DNA from: Candidatus Acidiferrales bacterium
GTDB lineage: Bacteria > Bacteroidota > Ignavibacteria > Kryptoniales > JAKASW01
Reading direction: 5' to 3'
Assembly (NCBI GenBank): GCA_035515795.1
Contig: DATJAY010000023.1
Coordinates: forward strand, 62,001 to 126,000
DNA: 64,000 nucleotides
Under the pieces are notes generated by a model. That model did not search any database. It was not told where the DNA came from and saw nothing but the letters and a program-made list of their open reading frames with translations. The first letter of the stretch is position 1; each line of letters begins with the position of its first letter. Below, piece by piece: positions 44,649-53,704 of this stretch. A program made the position numbers and the translations under genes.

Positions 44649-46622
44649 TCATTGTCCGCCTGAAATGGAAACGGGAACGAGAACCCACAACGTCCGGCCG
44701 GAAGAGGTATTGACGAAGATCTTTGTTCCGTCGCTCGATGCAGGAACGGGGATTGGGGCAACATAAATCTCTGCCTGATCCAATATGGTCGGTGTCCCGA
44801 CAGCGTGGAATAAGACGTCGCAGAAGGTTGTCATGGACAGGTTTCCGCTTTTATCGGCTGCGAATACATAGAGATACCCACCGTCGGCAGATACTCCCAT
44901 TCCGAAATTAAACCCCGGGATTTGATACTCAGAGGATTGAACAAGCGCACCATTGACCAAAGTGTATGAGATGATCGTCGCTGTCTGGTCACTGTTCTGG
45001 CATGCAACGAAGATCCCGTTCGTCGTAACGCTTACGAGCATCGGCACAGTGTTGACCTCGACCGGTTGACCCACGATGCTGACTTTTGCCGCATCGACCA
45101 TTGTGACAAACCCCTGATTGGCGTTGTTTACATCCGCCGCCACGAAAAGGAGCGAACCATCTTCCGATACTCCGATGGAATTCACCCAATTACATAATGG
45201 AAACGAAATCGATCCGCTTTGCACCATGGGTTGGGCGCTGTTGCCCGTCGTCTTGAATGCCACTATAGTCCCGACATTGCAAGCGACGAAGATTTGATCG
45301 ACTACTGAGTCGAGGGTCAGGTTAGCGGTCGCGTAACCATCCACTTTCGCCGTGCCCATTGCTGCCATCTGACCCCCGGAAGTCTCTACGGCAAAGACGG
45401 TGTCGGCCCCGGGGTCAAGAACGTAGAGCGAGTTCCCGTCCGGCGATGCCGCCAGGTATCCGAATTGAAAGCCAATCGGCAGCGAGCCCGTCTGCGCAAG
45501 TGTTCCGGCATCGAAGGCTCTCACGTAACCATCCTGGCACGCTGCATAGATCTGCGTCGAGTCTGCCGAGGCCACGACGCAGTTGATGCCGTATGGTGCG
45601 TCAAGTGTATTTCCGCTCACTCCCCAGACTATGTTTATGGTTGAAGTCGTCTGACCGGCATCATTCAGAGCCGTCAAAGTGTATTGCGGCAGCAAAGGAT
45701 TGTCGACGCTCGGAACTATTTCGTACCTTCCATACGACGGACTGAGAAAGTTCGCATTACCTGTGATAGTACACTGCTTGCCATCGGTTGCCCAATGAAG
45801 GACGAGCATCAGGCCGGTCACGGTCTTCTGAACTGTCCCCGAAAACTTTATTATAGTTGGAGGCGATGCAATTGTGGTCACAACCGTTTGAATCTGCGCA
45901 TGGTATTCGTTCCCATCTGTCGAATCATCCACTTCCATCGTAAAAGTCGTTGTCTGCTCCAAAGTAAGAGGCGGAGCTCCTTGCGCGGGATATATTCCTT
46001 CATTTGAAAGAGGCTGTTGTCCTTCGGCGGGGATTTTTACGATCCCGGTTTGAGGTGTGTAATACTCAATCGAATAGGTCGCTCCGGAAGGGCCGTTCCA
46101 ATGCAGAACGGTGCTCCCTCCACTTTGAATCAAAGGTTGAACGGCCCAGAACGAAACGCTTCCCCAACCGCTCGGGAATTTCGTCAAGAATAATTTCTGT
46201 ACAGGACAGTCGTCATCGGGGGTACAGTTATTAGAACCTTCGGTGACATCGACCTCCACCGAACCTGTACTGCTGTTCACCTCGATGCCGTTGAAGACGA
46301 AAGTCAGCGACTGATTATTAGGGAGTTTGGGGTTCCCGGGCGGGGGAACAAAAAAGTACTGGACATAACCTGACGGATATTGTGGAGTCTTCATTGTCCA
46401 CTCCTGCGGGGCCACGGGACCAATAGCAGAGACGTCACTCGTAAGCTGGGTCGCACCATCTCCGATCGGGATCTGTACCATCATCCCCTGGAGCGTCACG
46501 TCGCTCCCAGAACTGTTCGTCGCGACGATGGTAAGTTGGGCGACGTTCAGCTTTCCACTTTCGGCACTTGCCTGAAGAGGAAAGGGGTTGGTGGTAATGC
46601 TGTAGAGAAGAAGTGGGGTCAT
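44649..46622 (-). CDS. Scaffold paralogue P2 with C-terminal beta-propeller
   Basis: A 657-aa protein. The ATG at 46622 overlaps the previous gene's TGA (ATGA), which fixes the start and implies translational coupling. Domains 1-3 match P1 (LLLYSITTNPFPLQA, DDCPVQKLFLTKFPSGWG, LHWNGPSGATYSIEYYTP, PPLTLEQTTTFTM). After ~residue 320 comes a YVTN/NHL-like beta-propeller of about 330 aa, with VVASADSTQIYAAC, LAASPDGNSLYVLDPG and GVSADGGYLYVFA blades. Propellers usually bind a protein or glycan partner, so this copy may add recognition to the common scaffold. There is no signal peptide or T9SS tail. Confidence 0.75.
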   Translation of the reverse strand: MTPLLLYSITTNPFPLQASAESGKLNVAQLTIVATNSSGSDVTLQGMMVQIPIGDGATQLTSDVSAIGPVAPQEWTMKTPQYPSGYVQYFFVPPPGNPKLPNNQSLTFVFNGIEVNSSTGSVEVDVTEGSNNCTPDDDCPVQKLFLTKFPSGWGSVSFWAVQPLIQSGGSTVLHWNGPSGATYSIEYYTPQTGIVKIPAEGQQPLSNEGIYPAQGAPPLTLEQTTTFTMEVDDSTDGNEYHAQIQTVVTTIASPPTIIKFSGTVQKTVTGLMLVLHWATDGKQCTITGNANFLSPSYGRYEIVPSVDNPLLPQYTLTALNDAGQTTSTINIVWGVSGNTLDAPYGINCVVASADSTQIYAACQDGYVRAFDAGTLAQTGSLPIGFQFGYLAASPDGNSLYVLDPGADTVFAVETSGGQMAAMGTAKVDGYATANLTLDSVVDQIFVACNVGTIVAFKTTGNSAQPMVQSGSISFPLCNWVNSIGVSEDGSLLFVAADVNNANQGFVTMVDAAKVSIVGQPVEVNTVPMLVSVTTNGIFVACQNSDQTATIISYTLVNGALVQSSEYQIPGFNFGMGVSADGGYLYVFAADKSGNLSMTTFCDVLFHAVGTPTILDQAEIYVAPIPVPASSDGTKIFVNTSSGRTLWVLVPVSISGGQ

Positions 46623-48124
46623 GGCTTCTTTTTCCTGCCTGCGACAAGAGTTTGCTGGTTGTAGAATATCCACTTGAATGTAAATGCCCAGAGGTGTGTT
46701 CCATAATAGTCGCCGCTAGGATATACGTTATCCAGCCACAGCAGCGCCAGGAGACCATCGCTGAACTTCACTCCCCACGTTGCACCGACATTCACGGGAT
46801 TTTCTCCGAAAATATCGTCGCTCAAGTTGTAACAATATCCGCTCCACACCTGCGACATCGGAACCCCAGTTCCGTAAGACCCGTTCAAGACGGCATCGTA
46901 ACCTGCACCGCCTCTGGCGCCTCCGAGATTAGCGACCTGAACTCCCTGCTGCAGGTTAAGATAAACGTTAAAGTCCTGCTCCTTACCGGGCGTGCCATCT
47001 CCATTCACCTGCAGGTTCATCGCGAAGACGTTTCTTCCTTGTCCGAGACTTAGATTCCAGATATTCCCTGCCGATCCCCAAACGTTGAGGAAACCTGAGT
47101 CGGCGGTCCCGACAAAATTCACCCATGCATTCGCAGTGGCCGGCGGCCCCGAATAACCCTGATTCCCGTAAGCCGTGGCAAAGTAGCGGGTCGTCCTGAC
47201 CGGCGCGACAGTGGTACTACCGTTTGCTGCCTGCGGGCCGGTGAAACTTCCGACGCCGTCTATCTTGATAAGAGATACATTTGATGTGTTCCATGTCAGC
47301 TGTGCCTTCTGTGGATTATTCATATCCATGTTTGAAGGCACCGCGGCAAAAGAGTTTATCAACGGTGGAGAGATCTCCACAGTAACGGTAAGTTGAGTTT
47401 GTGCCGCGTATGATTGCCCGCTGATGGTTTCCGTGACGTTCAACGTGAAAATAGTCGTTTGCTGTGGAGTTAACGGCGGATCACCCTGAGCCGGATATTG
47501 ACCCTGATTCCCAAGAGGCGGCTGACCCTGGGACGGGATATTGACGATACCTGTTCGAGGATCGTAATATTGTATCGAGTATGTTGCACCTGCCGGGCCG
47601 GACCAGTGCAGAGTGATATTGCCTCCAAGAGGGATAACCGGTGAATCGACCCAGAACGATACCTGTCCCCAGCTGTTCGGAAATTTCGTAATGTACAGCT
47701 GCTGGACCGGACAATCTCCCGGAGTACAGTTGTTCGATCCTTCCGTCACATCGATCTCCACCCGTCCTGTCTGACTGTTCACCTGGATATTGTTGAATAC
47801 AAAATTCAAAGACTCCCCGGCCTTGACAGTGCCGTAGCCTGGCTGCGGAAGATAGGTGTATTGCACATACCCTGCCGGAGTTTGTACCTGCGGCTTCTGC
47901 CAGTTCGTGGGGGCGACGGGGCCGATATCAGCAGAATCGTTAGTAAGTTGGGTCGACAATTGACCGATCGGCATCTGTACCATCATTCCCTGTAGCGTCA
48001 CGTCGCTTTCCGAGTTGTTCGTCGCGACGATAGTCAGCTGTGCAATATTCGGGTTTCCACTCGCGGCGCTCGCCTGGAGAGGAAAAGGGTTGGTGGTGAT
48101 GCTGTAAGTCAAGATTGGGTTCAT
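46619..48124 (-). CDS. Scaffold paralogue P3 with C-terminal beta domain shared with P4
   Basis: A 501-aa protein from the ATG at 48124; the ATG at 48160 would add twelve polar residues ahead of the conserved ILTYSITTNPFPLQA. Domains 1-3 match the family (GDCPVQQLYITKFPNSWG, LHWSGPAGATYSIQYYDP, VSLIKIDGVGSFTG). The C-terminal ~190 residues, with WVNFVGTADSGFLNVWG, VANLGGARGGAGYDAVLNG, GVPMSQVWSGY and NVGATWGVKFSDGLLALLW, recur in P4 and not in P1 or P2. The stop overlaps the P2 start by ATGA. No export signal. Function unknown. Confidence 0.75.
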   Translation of the reverse strand: MNPILTYSITTNPFPLQASAASGNPNIAQLTIVATNNSESDVTLQGMMVQMPIGQLSTQLTNDSADIGPVAPTNWQKPQVQTPAGYVQYTYLPQPGYGTVKAGESLNFVFNNIQVNSQTGRVEIDVTEGSNNCTPGDCPVQQLYITKFPNSWGQVSFWVDSPVIPLGGNITLHWSGPAGATYSIQYYDPRTGIVNIPSQGQPPLGNQGQYPAQGDPPLTPQQTTIFTLNVTETISGQSYAAQTQLTVTVEISPPLINSFAAVPSNMDMNNPQKAQLTWNTSNVSLIKIDGVGSFTGPQAANGSTTVAPVRTTRYFATAYGNQGYSGPPATANAWVNFVGTADSGFLNVWGSAGNIWNLSLGQGRNVFAMNLQVNGDGTPGKEQDFNVYLNLQQGVQVANLGGARGGAGYDAVLNGSYGTGVPMSQVWSGYCYNLSDDIFGENPVNVGATWGVKFSDGLLALLWLDNVYPSGDYYGTHLWAFTFKWIFYNQQTLVAGRKKKP

Positions 48125-48199
48125 AGATTTATTCCGGTTTGATACATGCAATCTCCGCAAGTTGAACTACCGATTTCTTGTTCTCCCGCAGGGCTCCCC

Positions 48200-49690
48200 T
48201 CATTTCTTTTTATTTTGCATCAAAGATTTATCGAACAAAATCCACTTGAAAGTATACGATATGTTACTGTCTTGCTGGTTGACGCCGTGGAACCAAATGA
48301 TGCCGAGCAGCCCGTCGTTGAACTTCACTCCCCATGTCGCACCTACGTTGTCAGGTTTCTGGTCCCATACATCATACCCGTTATTAAATCCGCTGAGTAT
48401 GTGAGACATCGGGACATCGGTACCATACTCTGCGTTCAACACCTGGTCATAGCTTGCGGCCTCCCGGGTATACCCAAGGTTCGCGACCCGGACTCCGGGA
48501 ACAATTGAAAGGAATGCTTCTACCCAGACCTCCTGTCTCTCACTATCCAACCTCATCGTCGTATAAAGCGCGAAGACTTTCCTGCCAGTTAAGATCTCGA
48601 TAATCCACCATGGATCACTGCGCGGCGGCCAAAATGTAGGCAGGTAACCGGACGAAGCAGTGCCGATGAACTTCACCCAAGTGTTTGCTTTTGCCGGGCG
48701 TCCTGCATAACCCTCGAGTCCGTACGCCGTCGCGAAATATTGTCTCGTTCTCCCTGGCGTCACCATGATGCTTCCATTTTCTGCTTTCGCATCTTCGAAG
48801 TCTCCCTGGCCGTCTATCGATATCATGGAGGCATTGGAAGTCTTCCATTTCAGATTTATGGGGGGAACATTGCTCATATTCACGATCGACGGCTCCGCCG
48901 CGAACAAATCGATGACCGGGCGAGGCATCTTCACGTCGACGGTGACTTGTTTCTGCGCGGAGAATGGCATTCTCCTTATATTCGCTTCAACATTTAAAGT
49001 AAAAGTCGTTCTCCGCCGGAGTCTCAATTCAGGGGCACCCTGTGCCGGGTACCGCCCGCTGTTTCCAAAAGGCGGCCCACCCTGTTTTGGGATTATCACA
49101 TTCTCTCCATCATGCCCCCAGTCGATGTACTCTATCGAGTATGTTCCATCTTGGGGTCCGTCCCATCTTAGCACCGTGCCGCCGTCGTAAGGTACGTTGA
49201 CAGGTTTCGCCGTAAACTTGACTTCACCCCATGCATGCGGAAACTTTGCCAGTGATAATGTCTCGACCGGACAGTCCATGCCGGGAGTGCAGTCGTCCGT
49301 TCCTTCCGTTATGTCGATCTCCACAATTCCCGGCTCGGTATTTACCCGGACATCATTGAAAGTAAAACTGAGCGATTTGTGTTTTGGCAGCTTTGTGCTC
49401 TCCGAATTGGGTCTGAATGTAAACTCAACACTTCCGGCCGCATACCTCGGCGGTTCGACGGACCGCCATCCCTCGGGTGAAATAGGGACTATGCTTCTTG
49501 AATCGTTCGTAAGTTGAGTAGATTCGTTCCCTACCGGGATTTTTACTCTTATCCCGCGAAGTGTTACGTCGTCTTCCGAATTGTTCGTGGCGACGATCTC
49601 CAACTCCGCTTCGGAGGCATCGACTTTGAGCGGGAACGGCTCGGTGGTGATACTGTATTCCAGGATCGGCTCCAAAGAGGTTTTCTTCAT
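48200..49690 (-). CDS. Scaffold paralogue P4 with C-terminal beta domain shared with P3
   Basis: A 496-aa protein and the most divergent scaffold copy. It opens MKKTSLEPILEYSITTEPFPLKV and has MDCPVETLSLAKFPHAWG and LRWDGPQDGTYSIEYID. The C-terminal ~190 residues align with P3 (WVKFIGTASSGYLPTFW, VANLGYTREAASYDQVLNA, DVPMSHILSGF, NVGATWGVKFNDGLLGIIW). It starts directly after the 1337-aa gene's stop (49691), with no spacer, so they are co-translated. No signal peptide. It is the first of the four copies in transcription order. Confidence 0.75.
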   Translation of the reverse strand: MKKTSLEPILEYSITTEPFPLKVDASEAELEIVATNNSEDDVTLRGIRVKIPVGNESTQLTNDSRSIVPISPEGWRSVEPPRYAAGSVEFTFRPNSESTKLPKHKSLSFTFNDVRVNTEPGIVEIDITEGTDDCTPGMDCPVETLSLAKFPHAWGEVKFTAKPVNVPYDGGTVLRWDGPQDGTYSIEYIDWGHDGENVIIPKQGGPPFGNSGRYPAQGAPELRLRRRTTFTLNVEANIRRMPFSAQKQVTVDVKMPRPVIDLFAAEPSIVNMSNVPPINLKWKTSNASMISIDGQGDFEDAKAENGSIMVTPGRTRQYFATAYGLEGYAGRPAKANTWVKFIGTASSGYLPTFWPPRSDPWWIIEILTGRKVFALYTTMRLDSERQEVWVEAFLSIVPGVRVANLGYTREAASYDQVLNAEYGTDVPMSHILSGFNNGYDVWDQKPDNVGATWGVKFNDGLLGIIWFHGVNQQDSNISYTFKWILFDKSLMQNKKK

Positions 49691-52600
49691 CTATTTGGTC
49701 TTAGATTTCACATCGGAGCTTTTCAAGCCCGACAACTGCAGCCATCCCTCGCGGAGCTGAAGCTGGGCATCCGGCATGCGCGCCTGGTCGTCGGCGTTTA
49801 CGATCGTATCCTCTTCCCAGTTTTGCGGCGCTGGTACTGCCTGAATCCAATTCCACACTCCATGTTGCTCAGCCGGCCTCGGTATGCGAAGTGTACCAGG
49901 ATCGGCAATGATCGGACCCGTTTGAAATGTTACGTTGATGTCCCTGATAAAATTTTCGATCAGGTTGGCCGGTAGATTGACGGACTTGACAGGAAGTATC
50001 GCCGTATAGGCGTGGAAGCAACCGCGCGGATCCATCAGCAACGTCGCAGTGACACCGGGACCCTGGTACTGGAGCGTTATGTCTCCCTGATATTGGGAGT
50101 TGTTCATGATCGGCTTGATGTACATGTCGCCTTTGCTAATCTCGGGTGAAGTGTGCACCGAATAAAAGGTTGTGTACTCGCCGGTCGGCAGAAAATAGCC
50201 GATCAGCCCGTCGTTGCGGAGTTCGAGGCTTCCGAGTCGCACAGGAAACGGTACGTTTTCCACCTCGCCGATCTTCTTCGTCCACATCAAGGGAGGTTTA
50301 GATTTGCCTCCCGTCGCCATGTCATCCCAGAGCTGGCTGTAGATCGGCTCACCTCGCAGCTCAAGGTTTAATTGCACCTGGATCACTGCAAGCGGCCTGC
50401 CGATGAGCACCGATAGGTATTGATCTTTTCTCCCCCCAAGCGGATCGACCATCCACAACGTCTCGTCAATCACCTTCAGAAAGTCCTTGAAGATGGCCGG
50501 AGTCTGTGCGGCGATACTTACGACGACGTTTCTCAACGTTTCGTTTGGAATATCTTTTGGCATGGCGGGCGGCGGGGTTATTCCTGATGCACCGGGTCTC
50601 GGCCTCCAATTGTTTGGCACCGGCAAGGGGAGCAGTTCGCCCAATAAGATTCCGTTTTCATCGTAAACGGAAATTCCGCCGTCGAGATGGTTAGGAAGAA
50701 GCCATCCGCAGACCGGGTTTGGATTTCCGGAAACGAGAATATTTTTTCCTGAAACGTCGTTGGCAAGGATTTCTACATCAAGTTCGGAGCTCTGTACTAT
50801 GCGCGGAGTAAATTGAATCGAGCCGTAAGGAAGAGGATTGTTGGGATCGGTGGACGAATCTGACGGTATGAGGTCCGACCCTATCAGCGGCAGAAATCCC
50901 TGCGGAGTGTTCGGATTGGACAGGACGAGCGTTTGTCCAAAGGCATCCACGATCTGCAGTTTTTGGAATTGCACGAAGCCGCCCCGGACAGGATAGAAGT
51001 AATCTATGCTCGATTCGAGAAGCGGCATGTTATGGTACTGGTCGCCTATCAGCGCAGTTGCGGAAGGTGAAGGCGAATTCCCCGCAGGGCATTGCACGAC
51101 GTCGTTCGAAGGTGTCGGCGGAAAAGCTTCCTGAGACAAAAGCGTGACGAGCTGGCCGGTCAGCCCGCTCAGCGACTGCGATAAGATGTCCCAGTTTGCG
51201 ACGGTGGAAATAAGATCTTCCAGATGCTGCGAGTCGATGTCGGGGTGGTTCTTGAGGTAGTTTTCAATTTTATCCTTGAAGACAAGCGCCACCTGCGGAG
51301 TGAGAGTCGTCCTCCCCTTGAACGGGACATAATTCTGCTGGTTGAATCCGGTTCCCTGCCAGACATACTTCTCACCGTCGAAGCTCCAGTCGTTCGGCGA
51401 GAACTGGCCGGTCCCGGTCGGAAAATAATGCAGTTCCCATTCAAGGAAGAGAGGGGCCCATGCCTGCGACCACAAGACAAGTGCAAACGGGACAGGCGGT
51501 TTTCCGATCCACGAGTTAGTGCCGGGATTTTGTCCGAGGAGGCTCGTGATTCCCTGGCTAATAGCAGTTGCATTTCCACCGACGGCTTTTGCCATGATCG
51601 TTGAATTCATCGGGTCGACGAAAAATGTTTCTTGCGTCAGCGATGGAATACCCGGAACAGAAGAATAAGAGCCGCACGGATTCAGGTTGACTCCGGCAGC
51701 CGTCATAGTCTGCATATTGATCGCGGGTTGACCCGTGATTTGAACGCCGGTTATTGTCTGGCCAGGCAATCGGCATGTGAGTGTACCATCTTTGTTGTAA
51801 CGACCGTCTTCGCCGTGCTTCTGTGAGCGATTCGCTCCGCAGATCAGGAGAACCGGGTCGACCGGATGCCAGAAGCGCGGAGCAGGGCTTGCCTTCAGTG
51901 CAAGACTAAGATCTGCAAGTGTTGTCGTTCCATCTTGTGTCGGAAAAGTCCAGCTGGAGTTTGCCCAATCGTTCGCCGCCTTCGAATCGGTAGGACTGGG
52001 GAGTTTAGACTTTGCCTGGTTGACCAGGCAGTATTGATTCCATGTTGAGTTGAATATCGTCGGGTATATGGTGCCCTGTATAAATGGAAAAAGGTACTGC
52101 CATTCCGGGTTCGTAGTCGGCGGCGGGTTCACCCAGCCGCTGTAGGAGTTCCCGACTCCAACTTTCATCCACATCATATATAAGCTGGACTGGAGTGATT
52201 CCAGTTGCCGCTGCGCCTCATCCAGATCGCTTTGACTTTGGTTTAATGCCGCCAATTGAGCATTAAGTGCAGCAACTTGTTCCGGCGTAAGCTGTGAGGT
52301 GATAGCAGATTGGCCGGAGCTCTGCGGCACGGCAGAGACGACTTCCCAGATAGTTCCGCCCGGATCTGAGCCGTACCACGCTTGCTGGATTCTTTGCCTG
52401 ATAAGCGCGTTGCTTCCCGGTTTTCCATATTCGTTCAGAAGATCATACATTGAAGCCTGAACCAGCGCGGCGAGGGTATCCCCGATGTCGCTTTCGCCCT
52501 GCTGCTGTGCCTGCCATTGAATAAGTGCAGCAAGGGCGTCGATCGATGTATTGGCAACTGCAACTTGAGTGTTTTCAGGAGGACTTGGCTGCGGCGGCGG

Positions 52601-53704
52601 CCACTGCACATCGACCACAGTAGCCTGGTACAGGCTTGTCGCCGGGACTGTCGAAACCGTTCCCTGTACGGACCACTTGAGATAATTGAGAAGCGTCTGC
52701 AGGCGCTGTGCAGGCGTCTGATTTTGCCAATCGATCTGGCTCTTCCAGATTCCCGGAACATATGTGTTTACGCCGCGAAGCGGGTCGGCATTCGCCGGAT
52801 CGGAATACCAGCCGACGACCATATAAGTATATGTATAAACACCGGTTCCTTCAGGAGGAACATCGGTATCAGTAAATGAAAAAACATCCTTGACTCCGGG
52901 GACATACGCCGCGAAAGAAACATTTCCCGGCCCGACGGCTGTCAGGAAGAGCTGACCGTCAGGATTCTGAAGTGCATCCCAGGCTTCGATGGAATAATTA
53001 TTGCCGATATTGATGTTGTTGATGTTGAACTGAGTAGTCTGATTTAAACCGACGTTCATCGTCGTCGGCTGAAACGGGTGAAGGAATGAGCTTGTGGCAA
53101 GAAGACGGACGACGCTGTTCGTACCAAGAGGGGCTGAAGAGAAATCATAAGCCTGAATAGCTATTTGCTGATCGCCCTGCTTCACTGCGGACGCGACAAT
53201 GACTGCCGCCGGTTTTATCCCGTTCGGGTCGATGATTTCCAATTCAGTACCTGCCGCGATGGGGGTACTGGACCCACTGGCGAGTGGAATCGATGTCACG
53301 TTGTTCCCTGACAGTTCACTCGATGTCACTCCTACGACAGAGCCAAGATAATCGCTCTGGACCACCCACAGCCTGCATTGCCATTGATTATCTTTTGTCG
53401 TGTTGAAACGCGCGACGAGCCACCTGTTCGGGACATACGGGAAATTCAGCTGGCCGCTGCCGGTGTCCGTACCATGGGTCAGTGCATCGGGCAAAGCCCA
53501 GTGCAGGTGAACGCCGATCTCCGGCTTAGAGGCATCTGATATGTCGAACGCCTCAGGCATCGGGCTCTGAAACTTAGCAAGCTTTGTGAAGTCTGCATAG
53601 TACCACGCGAGGTTCTGCTGGTTCTGTGAATCGACAGACCAGGCATCAAGGTGAATTGGTACGAGCAAACTATTCGAGTCGCTTGAAGGAATAGGTCTAC
53701 TCAT
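49691..53704 (-). CDS. Large protein of unknown function (1337 aa)
   Basis: I do not recognise an annotated family. The protein has no signal peptide or membrane segment. Landmarks are LLVPIHLDAWSVD at the start, VHLHWALPDALTHG (about 65-78), FPYVPNRWLVARF (about 88-100), and a central coiled-coil-like stretch rich in Gln and Leu (EQVAALNAQLAALNQSQSDL and following residues, about 480-520). Aromatic-rich segments include LVLWSQAWAPLFLEWELHYFP and, near the end, DMYIKPIMNNSQYQGDIT. Such size and composition suit a structural or polymorphic-surface protein rather than an enzyme. Its start overlaps the 956-aa gene's stop by ATGA (53701-53704), and its end abuts P4, so it is a core member of the cluster. 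Confidence 0.65.
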   Translation of the reverse strand: MSRPIPSSDSNSLLVPIHLDAWSVDSQNQQNLAWYYADFTKLAKFQSPMPEAFDISDASKPEIGVHLHWALPDALTHGTDTGSGQLNFPYVPNRWLVARFNTTKDNQWQCRLWVVQSDYLGSVVGVTSSELSGNNVTSIPLASGSSTPIAAGTELEIIDPNGIKPAAVIVASAVKQGDQQIAIQAYDFSSAPLGTNSVVRLLATSSFLHPFQPTTMNVGLNQTTQFNINNINIGNNYSIEAWDALQNPDGQLFLTAVGPGNVSFAAYVPGVKDVFSFTDTDVPPEGTGVYTYTYMVVGWYSDPANADPLRGVNTYVPGIWKSQIDWQNQTPAQRLQTLLNYLKWSVQGTVSTVPATSLYQATVVDVQWPPPQPSPPENTQVAVANTSIDALAALIQWQAQQQGESDIGDTLAALVQASMYDLLNEYGKPGSNALIRQRIQQAWYGSDPGGTIWEVVSAVPQSSGQSAITSQLTPEQVAALNAQLAALNQSQSDLDEAQRQLESLQSSLYMMWMKVGVGNSYSGWVNPPPTTNPEWQYLFPFIQGTIYPTIFNSTWNQYCLVNQAKSKLPSPTDSKAANDWANSSWTFPTQDGTTTLADLSLALKASPAPRFWHPVDPVLLICGANRSQKHGEDGRYNKDGTLTCRLPGQTITGVQITGQPAINMQTMTAAGVNLNPCGSYSSVPGIPSLTQETFFVDPMNSTIMAKAVGGNATAISQGITSLLGQNPGTNSWIGKPPVPFALVLWSQAWAPLFLEWELHYFPTGTGQFSPNDWSFDGEKYVWQGTGFNQQNYVPFKGRTTLTPQVALVFKDKIENYLKNHPDIDSQHLEDLISTVANWDILSQSLSGLTGQLVTLLSQEAFPPTPSNDVVQCPAGNSPSPSATALIGDQYHNMPLLESSIDYFYPVRGGFVQFQKLQIVDAFGQTLVLSNPNTPQGFLPLIGSDLIPSDSSTDPNNPLPYGSIQFTPRIVQSSELDVEILANDVSGKNILVSGNPNPVCGWLLPNHLDGGISVYDENGILLGELLPLPVPNNWRPRPGASGITPPPAMPKDIPNETLRNVVVSIAAQTPAIFKDFLKVIDETLWMVDPLGGRKDQYLSVLIGRPLAVIQVQLNLELRGEPIYSQLWDDMATGGKSKPPLMWTKKIGEVENVPFPVRLGSLELRNDGLIGYFLPTGEYTTFYSVHTSPEISKGDMYIKPIMNNSQYQGDITLQYQGPGVTATLLMDPRGCFHAYTAILPVKSVNLPANLIENFIRDINVTFQTGPIIADPGTLRIPRPAEQHGVWNWIQAVPAPQNWEEDTIVNADDQARMPDAQLQLREGWLQLSGLKSSDVKSKTK

